From the NCBI GenBank assembly GCA_905234855.1, contig CAJOIU010000009.1, forward strand, positions 1-64,000: a DNA stretch of 64,000 nt, in the 5' to 3' direction. Below the pieces are notes generated by a model that saw only the letters and a list, made by a program, of their open reading frames with translations, was not told the DNA's origin and searched no databases. The first letter of the stretch is position 1. Each line of letters starts with the position of its first letter. The stretch comes from an uncultured Oscillospiraceae bacterium (GTDB taxonomy: Bacteria; Bacillota; Clostridia; Oscillospirales; Oscillospiraceae). Both the position numbers and the translations under genes were made by a program. Positions 33,854-43,280 of the stretch are shown one piece after another.

Positions 33854-34216
33854 TCAACTTTCTGCCGGTTTTCCGAATTCTGCCTCGGGAATCCGCTCCT
33901 CCAGCTCTGCCATGAGGATCTTTGCGGCCTTCGTTCCGGGGAGCTGAACCTGACAAAGCTCGCCGGTCTCGCCGCATACGACGAGATTTTCCACCTCAAA
34001 ATCGCCCCGCCCGCAGCACATCTTGGCGGGGATGAGCTGCACGCGGCGGAAGCAGCGGCGGACATCCTTATAGGGAATGTAGTAGGTTTTAAAACCGACG
34101 CGGACGAAAAGACGCAGCTCACCCATGCGCACCTTGCCGATCTCGCGGGCGGCCTTGTATTCGGAGGCAAGCGCCGCTTCGTCCTCTGCTGAGGAGGTAA
34201 AGGGGTAGAACTTCAT
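33854..34216 (-). CDS. Unknown 120-residue protein
   Basis: An ATG at 34216 follows AAGGAGC. It is a small soluble protein with a beta-rich look (GELRLFVRVGFKTYYIPYKD, then VRRCFRRVQLIPAKMCCGRG) and an acidic helical C-terminus (AAKILMAELEERIPEAEF). It may be PH-like; no family is recognised. It is transcribed in the same direction as its neighbours but separated by about 140 nt from argD upstream and from the cstA operon by a promoter, so it is probably monocistronic. Confidence 0.65.
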   Translation of the reverse strand: MKFYPFTSSAEDEAALASEYKAAREIGKVRMGELRLFVRVGFKTYYIPYKDVRRCFRRVQLIPAKMCCGRGDFEVENLVVCGETGELCQVQLPGTKAAKILMAELEERIPEAEFGKPAES

Positions 34217-34309
34217 GCAAAGCTCCTTTCCGCCGGGCTGTGACCGGCAGATGTTCCGACAGCGTTACTATACCACAGTTTATTACAAATTGTCTATATT
34301 TAGCATGAA

Positions 34310-34348
34310 AAACAGCGCTCCCCCCTTCTCATGCGGAGAAGGGGGGAG
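34310..34348 (-). terminator. Terminator of the arg operon
   Basis: CTCCCCCCTTCTC (34318-34330) pairs perfectly with GAGAAGGGGGGAG (34336-34348). On the minus strand it is followed by CGCTGTTTTTCA. It lies 12 nt after the argD stop. Confidence 0.85.
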
Positions 34349-34359
34349 GATCGAGCCGA

Positions 34360-35523
34360 TCATACCGCGCAGGCGGCGCGGATCACGGAAAGCGCTCTGT
34401 CAAGCAGCTCCTCCGGGATGTTGAGCGCAGGGAGCAGGCGGAGCTTTTGTTTTGCGGTGAGGACGAGAACGCCCGCCTCCCGGCAGGTCGCCACGATCTC
34501 TCCGGCGGGCTTTTCCGTTTCGATGCCGATCATGAGCCCCATGCCCGTGACGCTTTTCACGCCCGGCGCGCCTTCAAGGGCGGAAAAGATGCGCTCCGAG
34601 CGGGCACGAACGCCTGCGAGCGTCTCCTCCGTCAGCCGGGAGAGAATGCTGATCGCGCCGGCGCAGGCGACGGGGTTTCCGCCGAAGGTGGAGCCGTGAT
34701 CGCCGGAGCCGAGGACATTTTCCGCCTTCTCGCCCAGCAGGCAGACACCAAGGGGCAGCCCGCCGCCGAGACCCTTGGCAGTGGTGACGATATCCGGATC
34801 GAGGCCGAGGTTCATGTAGCCGTAGAGGGCGCCGGAGCGGCCATTTCCGATCTGCACCTCGTCCGCGATGAGAAGAAGGTCATGTTCTGCTGCGACGCGC
34901 TTCATGGTTTTTACGAAATCCTCCGGCAGGGGCAGCACGCCGCCCTCGCCCTGCACGGCCTCAAACATGATGGCCGCGACATTGTTCTCCTCGACAAGCT
35001 TATCAAGGCTCTCGGGATCGGCGGGATCGGCGTACAGGAAGCCCGGGGTGAGGGGGGTGAATTTCTGGTGGAACACATCCTGCCCCGTGGCGGCGAGCGT
35101 CGTGATCGTGCGGCCGTGGAAGCTGTTTTTCAGCGTGATGATGTTATAGTATTCCGCGCCCTTTTTGTCCTGCGCGTATTTCCGGGCGGCTTTGATGGCG
35201 CATTCATTCGCCTCCGCGCCGGAATTGCCGAAAAAGACCTTTTTCATGCCCGTCCGCTCGCAGAGCATCTGGGCAAGCTGCGCACAGGGCGCGGTGTAAT
35301 AGAGGTTCGAGGTGTGCTGGAATTGGTCGAGCTGCTCCGTCACGGCGGCGATCCATGCCTCATCCGCCAGACCGAAGGTGTTCACGGCAATGCCGGTGCC
35401 CATGTCGATGTATTCCTTGCCCGCGTCGTCCGTCATGAGGCTGCCCTTGCCCGAAACGATCTCGATGGGGAAGCGGGCGTAGGTGGGGGCGATATATTGC
35501 CGATCCAGTTCTTTTGTCGTCAT
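34360..35523 (-). CDS. argD: Acetylornithine aminotransferase
   Basis: 387 residues. Class III PLP aminotransferase: GNSGAEANECAIKAARK near 100, SFHGRTITTLAATGQ near 132, the aspartate in LLIADEVQIGNGRSG, and the PLP lysine in VTTAKGLGGGLPLG near 245. It converts N-acetylglutamate semialdehyde to N-acetylornithine using glutamate. It is the last gene of argC-J-B-D and overlaps the end of argB by 4 nt. Confidence 0.94.
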   Translation of the reverse strand: MTTKELDRQYIAPTYARFPIEIVSGKGSLMTDDAGKEYIDMGTGIAVNTFGLADEAWIAAVTEQLDQFQHTSNLYYTAPCAQLAQMLCERTGMKKVFFGNSGAEANECAIKAARKYAQDKKGAEYYNIITLKNSFHGRTITTLAATGQDVFHQKFTPLTPGFLYADPADPESLDKLVEENNVAAIMFEAVQGEGGVLPLPEDFVKTMKRVAAEHDLLLIADEVQIGNGRSGALYGYMNLGLDPDIVTTAKGLGGGLPLGVCLLGEKAENVLGSGDHGSTFGGNPVACAGAISILSRLTEETLAGVRARSERIFSALEGAPGVKSVTGMGLMIGIETEKPAGEIVATCREAGVLVLTAKQKLRLLPALNIPEELLDRALSVIRAACAV

Positions 35524-36389
35524 TTTGCTTCCTTCCTTTCCATGACCATGGTGCCTGCGCCTTCATTCGTGAGGATCTCCTGAAGGATGGAATGGCTCAC
35601 CCGCCCGTCCATTACGATCACCCGGCCGACGCCCCGCAGCACCGCGTCGATGCAGCATTCCACCTTGGGGATCATGCCGCCGGAGATGACGCCCTCGTTG
35701 AACAGCGCCACCGCGTCGTCGATGTCGATGCAGGGGATGAGGGAGGAGGGATCGTCCTTGTCCCGCAGGATGCCGTCGATATCGGTCATCATGAAAAGAC
35801 GCTCGGCGCCCATCGCTCCCGCGATCCAAGAGGCGGCGGTGTCGGCGTTTATGTTATAAACATTTCCGTCCTCATCGCAGCCGAGGGTGGACACGACGGG
35901 GACATACCCCGCGTTCAGCGAGTCGTGGATCACCTGCACGTCCACCCCGACGATGCGGCCGACGTAGCCGAGCTCGGGATCCCGCATGACGCAGCGGATC
36001 ATGCCGGAATCCATGCCGGAAAGGCCAATGGCGTTCACGCCCTTCTGCTGCAGCAGGTTCACGAGGTTTTTGTTCACCTTGCCCGCCAGCACCATCTGCA
36101 CGACCTCGATGGTCTCCTCGTCGGTCACCCGCAGACCGTTTACAAATTCGGATTTCTTGCCGAGGCGCTTCAGCATCGAGCTGATCTCCGGCCCGCCGCC
36201 GTGGATGAGGACGACCTTCACGCCGATCATGTGCAGCAGGGTGATATCCTCCATGACCTGATGCTTCAGTTCCTCGCTCACCATGGCGTTGCCGCCGTAT
36301 TTGACGGCGATGACCTTGCCCCGGTATTTCTGGATATACGGCAGCGCCTGCGTGAGTATCTCCGCCCGCTGGATATCTGTGAGCTCCAT
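35520..36389 (-). CDS. argB: N-acetylglutamate kinase
   Basis: 289 residues. Amino-acid kinase fold: VIAVKYGGNAMVS at residues 22-34, VLIHGGGPEISSML at 61-74, GLSGMDSGMI, and the nucleotide-site aspartate in FMMTDIDGILRDK. It phosphorylates N-acetylglutamate with ATP, the second dedicated arginine step. It starts 18 nt after the argJ stop. The N-terminal helix (residues 1-20) seen in arginine-sensitive hexameric kinases is present, so feedback by arginine is possible. Confidence 0.95.
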   Translation of the reverse strand: MELTDIQRAEILTQALPYIQKYRGKVIAVKYGGNAMVSEELKHQVMEDITLLHMIGVKVVLIHGGGPEISSMLKRLGKKSEFVNGLRVTDEETIEVVQMVLAGKVNKNLVNLLQQKGVNAIGLSGMDSGMIRCVMRDPELGYVGRIVGVDVQVIHDSLNAGYVPVVSTLGCDEDGNVYNINADTAASWIAGAMGAERLFMMTDIDGILRDKDDPSSLIPCIDIDDAVALFNEGVISGGMIPKVECCIDAVLRGVGRVIVMDGRVSHSILQEILTNEGAGTMVMERKEAK

Positions 36390-36407
36390 TTCTTTCTCCT
36401 CCCGGGA

Positions 36408-37619
36408 TCAAGTGCGGTAGTCGCCGTTGATCTTCACATAGTCATAGGTTAGATCGCAGCCCCATGCGGTGGCCGTGCCATCGCCTTCGTGGAAGGTGAC
36501 GACGATATCGATCTCGTTTTCGGACAATACCCTTTTTGCAAGCTCCTCGGAAAAATCCACCCCCGCGCCGTTTTCGCATACGGCGATCTCCCCGGCGGCG
36601 GATACAAAGCGCACGTCCGTTTTCGTCACGTCCACGTCCGCGCCGCTGTAGCCGATGGCGCAGAGCACCCGGCCCCAGTTGGCGTCTGCGCCGAACATGG
36701 CGGCCTTCGTGAGGGAGGAGCATATGACGGCCTTGGCGGCGGTCTTGGCGGCGGCCTCATCCTTCGCGCCGACGACGCGGCATTCGAGAAGCTTCGTCGC
36801 TCCCTCGCCGTCCGCCGCGATGGCGCGGCAGAGCCATACCGTGAGGGTGTTCAAAGCCTGCATGAAGGTGTCGAAGGCCTCGCCCTCGGCGGTGATGGGT
36901 TCGTTTCCGGCCATGCCGTTCGCGAGGATGCACACCATGTCGTTCGTGGAGGTGTCGCCATCCACCGAGACCATGTTGAAGGTTCTTTTTACGTCCGAAG
37001 ACAGCGCCTTTTTGAGAAGCTCCGGGGCGATGGCGCAGTCCGTGGTGAGGAATACGAGCATGGTCGCCAGATCGGGATGGATCATGCCGGAGCCCTTGGC
37101 GATGCCTCCCATGCGGCACTCCACGCCGCCGATCTCGAAGGAAACGGCGATGGATTTCAGCTTGGTGTCCGTGGTCATGATGGCCTCGGCGGCCTCCTCG
37201 CAGGTGTCGCCGAGGGAGGCGGCCAGACCGGGCAGCCCCGCGGCGATGGGAGCGATATCCAGCCGCTGACCGATCACGCCGGTGGAGGCCACGATCACAT
37301 CCTCCGCCGGGAGGGACAGCGCCGCGCCGGTAAGGGCGGCCATCCGCTCCGCCACCTCGATGCCGTCGGCATTGCAGGTGTTGGCGTTGCCGCTGTTGCA
37401 TATGATCGCCTGCGCGTACCCGTCGGCGATATGGTTTTTCGTCACCGTGAGGGGAGCGCCCTTCACGAGATTGCTGGTATATACAGCGGCGGCTGCCGCC
37501 CGCTTTTCGCTCACGATGAGGGCGAGATCGCGCTTTGCGCGGCTCTTGCGGATGCCGCAGTGCACGCCGCTTGCGGTAAAGCCCTTCGCGGCGCACACGC
37601 CGCCTTCGATGATCTTCAT
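36408..37619 (-). CDS. argJ: Bifunctional ornithine acetyltransferase / N-acetylglutamate synthase
   Basis: 403 residues from ATG 37619 after TAAGGAGG; the longer frame to 37643 is rejected. Self-cleaving ArgJ family: the threonine nucleophile is in GMIHPDLATMLVFLTTD near 180 (cleavage at Ala-Thr), with CNSGNANTCNADGIE near 83 and MVSVDGDTSTNDM near 218. It transfers acetyl from N-acetylornithine to glutamate, making the cycle economical. With argC, argB and argD it completes the acetyl part of arginine synthesis. Whether it also uses acetyl-CoA cannot be told. Confidence 0.95.
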   Translation of the reverse strand: MKIIEGGVCAAKGFTASGVHCGIRKSRAKRDLALIVSEKRAAAAAVYTSNLVKGAPLTVTKNHIADGYAQAIICNSGNANTCNADGIEVAERMAALTGAALSLPAEDVIVASTGVIGQRLDIAPIAAGLPGLAASLGDTCEEAAEAIMTTDTKLKSIAVSFEIGGVECRMGGIAKGSGMIHPDLATMLVFLTTDCAIAPELLKKALSSDVKRTFNMVSVDGDTSTNDMVCILANGMAGNEPITAEGEAFDTFMQALNTLTVWLCRAIAADGEGATKLLECRVVGAKDEAAAKTAAKAVICSSLTKAAMFGADANWGRVLCAIGYSGADVDVTKTDVRFVSAAGEIAVCENGAGVDFSEELAKRVLSENEIDIVVTFHEGDGTATAWGCDLTYDYVKINGDYRT

Positions 37620-37632
37620 GTCGTTTTCCTCC

Positions 37633-38562
37633 TTACAGCGCAAGGCCCGCGGTCTCGTCTTTGCCCAGCACCAGATTCAGGCACTCCACCGCCGCGCCGG
37701 AAGCGCCCTTGCCGAGATTGTCATACCGGGCGACGAGCAAGATGCGTTCGTCGTTTCCCGAAACGGTGATCTGCATACTGTCCCTGCCCGAGAGCGCCGC
37801 CGCGGAATAAAAGCCCTCCTCGTCGGCGTTGGGGGCATACCGCACGATGGGACCGGTATACTTCGTTCCGTAGACCGCCCGGATATCGTCAGCCGTGCCG
37901 CGCAGATCCTCCGCGAACACGGGGACGGTGACCTCCATGCCGGAATAGAAATCCGCCACGATGGGGCAGAACACCGGCTTGGCGGAAAGATCCGTGACGT
38001 GCACCATCTCCTTGAGATGCTTATGGTTCTGCGTGACGCCGTACTGGCGCGGGCCGTCCAGCAGCGGGCTGCGCTCCTGCGCTTCATACTGGGCGATCAT
38101 CTTTTTGCCGCCGCCGCTGTAGCCCGTCAGCGAGTGGCACACAAGGCGCGTATCCGGCGCGATCAGCCCCGCCTCCACGAGGGGATACACCAGCGCGATG
38201 AAGCCGCTGGCATGGCAGCCCGGCACGGCGATGCGCTTGGCATGGGCCACCGCCTCACGCTGCGCCGCGCTCAGCTCGGGAAAGCCGTAGACGAACCGCG
38301 GATCGGTTCGGTGGGCGGTGGAGGTATCGAGCACCGTCACATCAGGGTTCTCGATCATCTCTACCGCCTCCCGCGCCGCGTCGTCCGGCAGGCAGAGGAA
38401 GGCGATGTCGCAGCCGCCGTTGAGCATCTCCCGCTTGGCGGCGGGATCCTTGCGGAGCGGCTCCTCCAGCGTCACGAGCTGTATATCCGTCCGCGCGGAC
38501 AGCCTTTCATGGATGCGCAGGCCGGTGGTGCCGGCGCTGCCGTCGATAAATACACGTTTCAT
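37633..38562 (-). CDS. argC: N-acetyl-gamma-glutamyl-phosphate reductase (short, type 2)
   Basis: 309 residues, the short ArgC class (about 310, versus 345 for the long one). NADP-binding start VFIDGSAGTTGLRIHERL, DTSTAHRTDPRFVYGFPEL, and the catalytic cysteine in VPGCHASGFIALVYP near 133. It reduces N-acetylglutamyl phosphate to the semialdehyde. First gene of the operon; argJ begins 13 nt downstream. ArgR-like boxes precede it. Confidence 0.94.
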   Translation of the reverse strand: MKRVFIDGSAGTTGLRIHERLSARTDIQLVTLEEPLRKDPAAKREMLNGGCDIAFLCLPDDAAREAVEMIENPDVTVLDTSTAHRTDPRFVYGFPELSAAQREAVAHAKRIAVPGCHASGFIALVYPLVEAGLIAPDTRLVCHSLTGYSGGGKKMIAQYEAQERSPLLDGPRQYGVTQNHKHLKEMVHVTDLSAKPVFCPIVADFYSGMEVTVPVFAEDLRGTADDIRAVYGTKYTGPIVRYAPNADEEGFYSAAALSGRDSMQITVSGNDERILLVARYDNLGKGASGAAVECLNLVLGKDETAGLAL

Positions 38563-38625
38563 GGGTTCGCCTCGTTTTTGAAATACCCGTCCATTGTAGG
38601 ACGGTGTGCTTGTATTTTCAAGAGG

Positions 38626-38690
38626 TTATTCACATAAAAAATGAATAAAGATGAAAATAATTGAAAATAATCGGTGAATATGCAAAATAG
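38626..38690 (-). promoter_or_regulatory. ArgR/AhrC-like operator region before argC
   Basis: The AT-rich 183-nt gap holds repeated ARG-box-like elements: TTATTCA (38626-38632) and TGAATAA (38642-38648) as inverted arms, ATGAATAAAGATGAAAA (38641-38657), and GGTGAATATGCAAAATA (38673-38689). They resemble the TGAAT-W4-ATTCA consensus. A small CCGTCC/GGACGG hairpin lies nearer the gene at 38587-38603. Confidence 0.5.
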
Positions 38691-38745
38691 TTAAATAAAA
38701 AACCACTGAAACGGCGTGACGCAGATCCAATGGTATGAACATTTT

Positions 38746-40176
38746 CTATGGTATGCTCATGAAAAAACGGATGGCATATTCGGCTGCGCCGTCATCCTGC
38801 GGGAAAAGGAAGCGGCCGCTTTCCGCATCGCCGGCATAACCGCAGGCCTCAATATCGGTCACGATGCGGACGCCATAGGCGGAGAGATCAAGCGAGGCAT
38901 AGGGATGCGCCCGCAGCTCCTGCGCCGCCTCTCGCGCCTGACGCATCGTGAGCCCCGCGTCATGCCGTGCCCCGGCCAGCGCCAGCGTTAGCCATGCGCG
39001 CGTATCGGCATACGACGGCGGTATCTCGCCGCCTGCCGCCGTTTGGGAGAAGGAAACGCCGGTAACATATCCATCCTGCTCGGTGAAGCTCAAGGGCGGC
39101 ATCGACAATCCGAAAAGATTGTCCATGGAGACGACGAAAACGCTCCTGTCGGCAGTCTCCGTCCATTGCCCGGATTTGTCCAGACGGTATGCGGCGTCGG
39201 GGGCGTAATATTCCGCTATGTGATTGTAGTTATCGCAGAACTCCGCCACGGTCAGATCACCGCGGTGCGGCGGAAGCTCTGCCAGCAGAACACACAACAT
39301 GATGGCGGCTGCAAGCATGGCATACGCAGCGGTATAGGCTGCGATGCGCCACGGTTTTTCATCCCACAGGACGAGGACGGAATCCCCCTCCCATGGAAGC
39401 GTATCGCCCGTCTCGCAGGTGCGGAAGCATTTCCACAGCGGCCATAGGCGGATCAGCGGGACGCCGAAACCCATGCCGCGGAAAAGCAGGGAGGAGGTGC
39501 GCTCGTACGCGGCTTCGTAGGTGAGCCGCTGCCCGTCGGGATCGGTCATGCCGAGGCCGAGCAGCCATTTGCCCGGCGTCGTTCCGAGGCGGGAGAGGAA
39601 AAGCGGCTCGATAAAGAGCATCAGCACTATCCCGCCGAACCATTGAAGAAGTGTGACGCCGACATCTGCGCCGCGCAGATTCACATGGAACACCAGCACC
39701 AGCACGGCGCTTATGAGGGAGCGATAAACCGCGAGGTCGAGCATCCTTGCGAAAAACCGGCGACACGGTGCGCCGACCTTTGGGAGGCTGTCGTCAGCGG
39801 GAACGGCGGCGCCGTCCACCAACACATCCAGCCAGCGCTGCGCGTCCAGCGTCTCGTAGGTTGCGCCGTTGGACAGAAGCTCCCGGCACACCTCCTGCGA
39901 ACGCGCCAGCGCTGTCTGCTCCGCTGCCAGTACATAAAGCTGCCGATCGAGGGCTTCGGGAAGCGTCTGGTTGCCGTTTTGCAGTCTGCGGATATCTTCA
40001 AGAGGAACGCGCAGCGCCCGCATCAGGCGGATACGGAGCAGCGCGGCGAGGTCGTTTTCCGTGTAGTCGCGATAGCCGTTATCCTTCCGCACCGGGGCGA
40101 GAAGCCCCTCCGCCTCATAAAAACGGATGTTGGCGCGCGTCAGTCCGGAGCGTGCTTCGATTTCTTTGATGGTCAT
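38746..40176 (-). CDS. MerR-type regulator fused to an RDD membrane domain
   Basis: 476 residues. Residues 1-70 are a MerR helix-turn-helix (IKEIEARSGLTRANIRFYEA, GYRDYTENDLAALLRIRLMR). A coiled segment to about 130 follows, then an RDD domain (FFARMLDLAVYR near 140; GTTPGKWLLGLGMTDPDGQR near 200). Further hydrophobic helices lie near 285-305, and a soluble C-terminal part of about 160 residues is probably outside the membrane. Such a protein could bind DNA while held in the membrane and respond to an external signal. The target is unknown; it lies next to trkH on the same strand. Confidence 0.85.
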   Translation of the reverse strand: MTIKEIEARSGLTRANIRFYEAEGLLAPVRKDNGYRDYTENDLAALLRIRLMRALRVPLEDIRRLQNGNQTLPEALDRQLYVLAAEQTALARSQEVCRELLSNGATYETLDAQRWLDVLVDGAAVPADDSLPKVGAPCRRFFARMLDLAVYRSLISAVLVLVFHVNLRGADVGVTLLQWFGGIVLMLFIEPLFLSRLGTTPGKWLLGLGMTDPDGQRLTYEAAYERTSSLLFRGMGFGVPLIRLWPLWKCFRTCETGDTLPWEGDSVLVLWDEKPWRIAAYTAAYAMLAAAIMLCVLLAELPPHRGDLTVAEFCDNYNHIAEYYAPDAAYRLDKSGQWTETADRSVFVVSMDNLFGLSMPPLSFTEQDGYVTGVSFSQTAAGGEIPPSYADTRAWLTLALAGARHDAGLTMRQAREAAQELRAHPYASLDLSAYGVRIVTDIEACGYAGDAESGRFLFPQDDGAAEYAIRFFMSIP

Positions 40177-40240
40177 GGGACATCCCTCCTTCTACCTCGA
40201 TCGTAAGGTATCAAGCGGGTTGACAGTCAAGCTTTTTTGC

Positions 40241-41689
40241 TTATTTTTTCATGCCGACCCAGACACCGGGGGCAAGGAGCATGACGACAGGGAAGATCTC
40301 CAGTCGGCCGAGGAGCATGCACAGGCACAGCAGCAGCTTGCCGCCGCCGCTCCATACGGCGTAATTGCCCGTGGGGCCCACGAGATTGAGGCCGGGGCCG
40401 ATGTTCGAAAGGCAGGAGATGACGCTCGTAAGGGTCGTATCGAGGTCGAGCCCCTCCAGCGAGAGCAGCAGGATGGAGGCCATGGCGATCAGCGCGTAGA
40501 GGGAATAATAGGCGAGGGTGTTGCGGATCACCGCGCCGTCGAGCCGCTCGCCGTCGAGCGTATGGCGGATCGTGGAGCGGGGGAAGAGCTGGTGCCGGAT
40601 CTCGCCGAAGCTCGATTTGATGGCAATGACGAGGCGGGCGACCTTGGTGCCGCCGCCGGTGCTGCCCGCGCAGGCGCCCATGATCATGAGCAGCACGATG
40701 AGGGTGCGGGCATAGGACGGCCAGAGGTTGAAGTCCGCCGTGCCGTAGCCCGTGGAGGTGATGATGGCGCAGACTTGGAAGAAGGAATACCGCAGGCCGG
40801 GCAGAAAGCCGCCGACCTGCCCCGCGATGCTCAGGGCGATGGTGACGGTGGCGAATATCACGATAAGCACATACCAGCCCAGTTCCTCGCTGCGGAAGCC
40901 CTTCAGCGAGCGCTTGAGGATCGCGATATAATACAGGTTGAAGTTGACGCCCGCCAAGAACATGAACACGGCGACGACCATCTCCACATACACGCTGTTG
41001 AAGCCCGCGACGCTGGCGTTGCGGATGCCGAAGCCGCCGGTGGCGGTGGTGCCGAAAGCGGTGAGCAGGGAATCGTATACAGAGAGCCCGCCGCACAGGA
41101 GCAGCACAAATTCTGCGATGGTCATGCCGATATAGATGATATAGAGGATGCGGGCGGTCTCGCGCATCCGCGGCACCAGCTTGCCCTTTACGGGGCCGGG
41201 GACCTCGGCGTGTAGAAGATGCATGGAATGCTCGTCGTCCATGGGCAGCACGGCCATCATGAAAACGAGGACGCCCATGCCGCCGATGAAATGGGAAAAG
41301 CTGCGCCAGAAGAGGATGCCCCGGGGCAGGCTTTCCACATCCGCGAGGACGGAGGCGCCTGTGGTGGTGAAGCCGGAGGTGATCTCGAACAGAGCGTCGA
41401 TATAGTTCGGGATCGCGCCGGACAGCACGAAGGGCAGCGCCCCGAAGAGCGAAATGACGATCCAGCTCAGCGCCACGGAAACGAAGCCCTCCCGGGCGTG
41501 GAGACCGCCCTCGGTGCGGCGGCCGCAGAGCAGCAGGATGCCCGCCGCAGCCAAGACGGTGAGGATCGTCCACAGAAAAGGCAGGACGCTTTCGCCGTAG
41601 ATGGCGGCGGTAATAAGGGGCGCGGCCAGCAGTCCCGCCTCGATGAGCAGGATGCGGCCGAGGATGTTCATAAGAAGGCGGTAATTCAC
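40241..41689 (-). CDS. trkH: TrkH-type potassium uptake channel subunit
   Basis: 482 residues starting with GTG at 41689, five nt after the trkA stop and behind AAGGGA; upstream codons would overlap trkA heavily. Four selectivity-filter loops are visible: SGFTTTGASVL, GTTATGGFG, ITSTGYGTADF and AGSTGGGTKVARL. It moves potassium (or sodium) through the membrane, gated by the TrkA ring encoded just upstream. Ends MKKISKKA-like with a basic tail. Expression is probably coupled to trkA. Confidence 0.93.
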   Translation of the reverse strand: MNYRLLMNILGRILLIEAGLLAAPLITAAIYGESVLPFLWTILTVLAAAGILLLCGRRTEGGLHAREGFVSVALSWIVISLFGALPFVLSGAIPNYIDALFEITSGFTTTGASVLADVESLPRGILFWRSFSHFIGGMGVLVFMMAVLPMDDEHSMHLLHAEVPGPVKGKLVPRMRETARILYIIYIGMTIAEFVLLLCGGLSVYDSLLTAFGTTATGGFGIRNASVAGFNSVYVEMVVAVFMFLAGVNFNLYYIAILKRSLKGFRSEELGWYVLIVIFATVTIALSIAGQVGGFLPGLRYSFFQVCAIITSTGYGTADFNLWPSYARTLIVLLMIMGACAGSTGGGTKVARLVIAIKSSFGEIRHQLFPRSTIRHTLDGERLDGAVIRNTLAYYSLYALIAMASILLLSLEGLDLDTTLTSVISCLSNIGPGLNLVGPTGNYAVWSGGGKLLLCLCMLLGRLEIFPVVMLLAPGVWVGMKK

Positions 41690-41694
41690 GGTCG

Positions 41695-43053
41695 TTATCC
41701 CTTCAGAATATCTTCGAGGCTCGCCATGCCGGGCTTGGTGGTGACGGCCAGTACGCTGTCGTCCGGCCGCAGCTCGTCGCCGCCGCCGGGGATGATGCAT
41801 TTGCCGTCCCGGATGACGGCTGCCAGCAGCACATCCTTGCGGATGGGAAGCTCCCGCAGGGTTTTGCCGATGCATTCCGAGCCGCGGGCAGCGCGAAATT
41901 CCAAGACCTCCAGACGCCCGTCCATGATACGGCGCAGGGTCTCCACGCCGCTGCCTTCGCCGGAGTTTTCCATGCCCCGGACATATTGCAGCACCTGCTG
42001 AGCGGTGATTACCCGGGGCAGCACGGGATCATCGAGGGCAAAGGCGGAGGCAAGCTCCGCGTAATGCCCCTCGTTTACCTTGGTGATGACCTTGTCCACG
42101 CCCGCCCGGACGGCGTAGCTGGATATGACGACGTTGATCTCATCCGTGCCGGTGACGGCCACGAAGGCGTCCATAGCGCGCATGCCTTCCTCTTCGAGGA
42201 CATCCGGCCGGGAGCCGTCGCAGCATACGATCTCTGCCTTGGGGATGATATCCTTGATCTGATCGCATTTATCCGCGTTTTTTTCGAGGAGCTTCACATG
42301 GATGCCCATGCCGAGGAGCTGCCGCGCCAGATATACGCCGATGCGGCTCCCGCCGACAACGAGGACGTATTTTGCGCCCTTTTTGAAAATAGAGAGGGCG
42401 CGGAACAGGGCATGGATGTGCCGGGGCGCGCCGACAATGCTTACCACGTCCCCCGCCTGCAGAACAAAGCTGCCGCCGGGGATATGCACGGCCTCGTCCC
42501 GACGCACGCCGCAGATCAGCGTGCCGGTGCCGAAGTGGCTGTGATAATCCTTCAGAGCGGTGCCGCACAGGGGGTTCTGGGCGGTGAGACGCAGCTCCAC
42601 CAGCTCCGCCTGTCCCTTGGCGAAGGATTCCACCTTCGCTGCCGAGGGGAAGCGCAGAACACGGCTGATCTCGGCGGCGGCGGCCATTTCGGGGTTGATG
42701 GTGAGAGACAGACCCAGCTCCTTCCGCAGAAGGACGACCTCACGGTAATGCTCCTCCTGCCGGACGCGGGCGATGGTATGCTTCACGCCGAGTTTTTTGG
42801 CCACCATGCAGCAGAGGATGTTGGATTCGTCGGAATTGGTGGCGGCGATGAGAAGATCGGCGTCCTCCGCGCCCGCCAGCCGCAGCAGGTCGATATCCAC
42901 GCTGCCGCAGATCGTGATAACGTCCAGCGAGGAGTTGATGAGCGCGATGCGCTCCGAGCTGCGGTCGATGACTGTGATGCTGTGACCCTCCCGGGTCAGA
43001 TACTGCGCCAGCGTAAAGCCGATCTTTCCGGCGCCTGCAAGAATGATATTCAT
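41695..43053 (-). CDS. trkA: TrkA cytosolic NAD-binding regulator of potassium uptake
   Basis: 452 residues in two RCK_N-RCK_C units. The first Rossmann motif is ILAGAGKIGFTLAQYLTREG at 3-22, with acidic strand end VIDRSSERI. The second is VLVVGGSRIGVYLARQLLGM near 230. The C-terminal RCK_C halves lie near 140-215 and 370-450. It gates TrkH by binding NAD(H) or nucleotides. First gene of the trkAH pair. A TTGACG-N17-TAAATT promoter-like sequence lies in the 130-nt gap upstream. Confidence 0.93.
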   Translation of the reverse strand: MNIILAGAGKIGFTLAQYLTREGHSITVIDRSSERIALINSSLDVITICGSVDIDLLRLAGAEDADLLIAATNSDESNILCCMVAKKLGVKHTIARVRQEEHYREVVLLRKELGLSLTINPEMAAAAEISRVLRFPSAAKVESFAKGQAELVELRLTAQNPLCGTALKDYHSHFGTGTLICGVRRDEAVHIPGGSFVLQAGDVVSIVGAPRHIHALFRALSIFKKGAKYVLVVGGSRIGVYLARQLLGMGIHVKLLEKNADKCDQIKDIIPKAEIVCCDGSRPDVLEEEGMRAMDAFVAVTGTDEINVVISSYAVRAGVDKVITKVNEGHYAELASAFALDDPVLPRVITAQQVLQYVRGMENSGEGSGVETLRRIMDGRLEVLEFRAARGSECIGKTLRELPIRKDVLLAAVIRDGKCIIPGGGDELRPDDSVLAVTTKPGMASLEDILKG

Positions 43054-43280
43054 AGCTCTACCTTATAACGATGCTCCGCGGAGCGGTTTTTTGAATCATA
43101 CCATTAATTTATCACTTGTGCTATCCCCCGTCAAGCGATCTGCCCGCGGCGGCGGTTATTCCGTGTCTTCTACATAATAGCATGGCGGGATATGCATGAT
43201 GCTTTTCCTCGCGTTTCGCCCTTGTGATCGGCGGCGGGAAATGCTATACTTTGAGCAGGATATGTGAAAGGAGCGGGGTC

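Noticed and set aside
41690-41875. N-terminal extension of TrkH
   Set aside because: It would overlap trkA by 180 nt and lacks hydrophobic character; GTG at 41689 follows a ribosome site.
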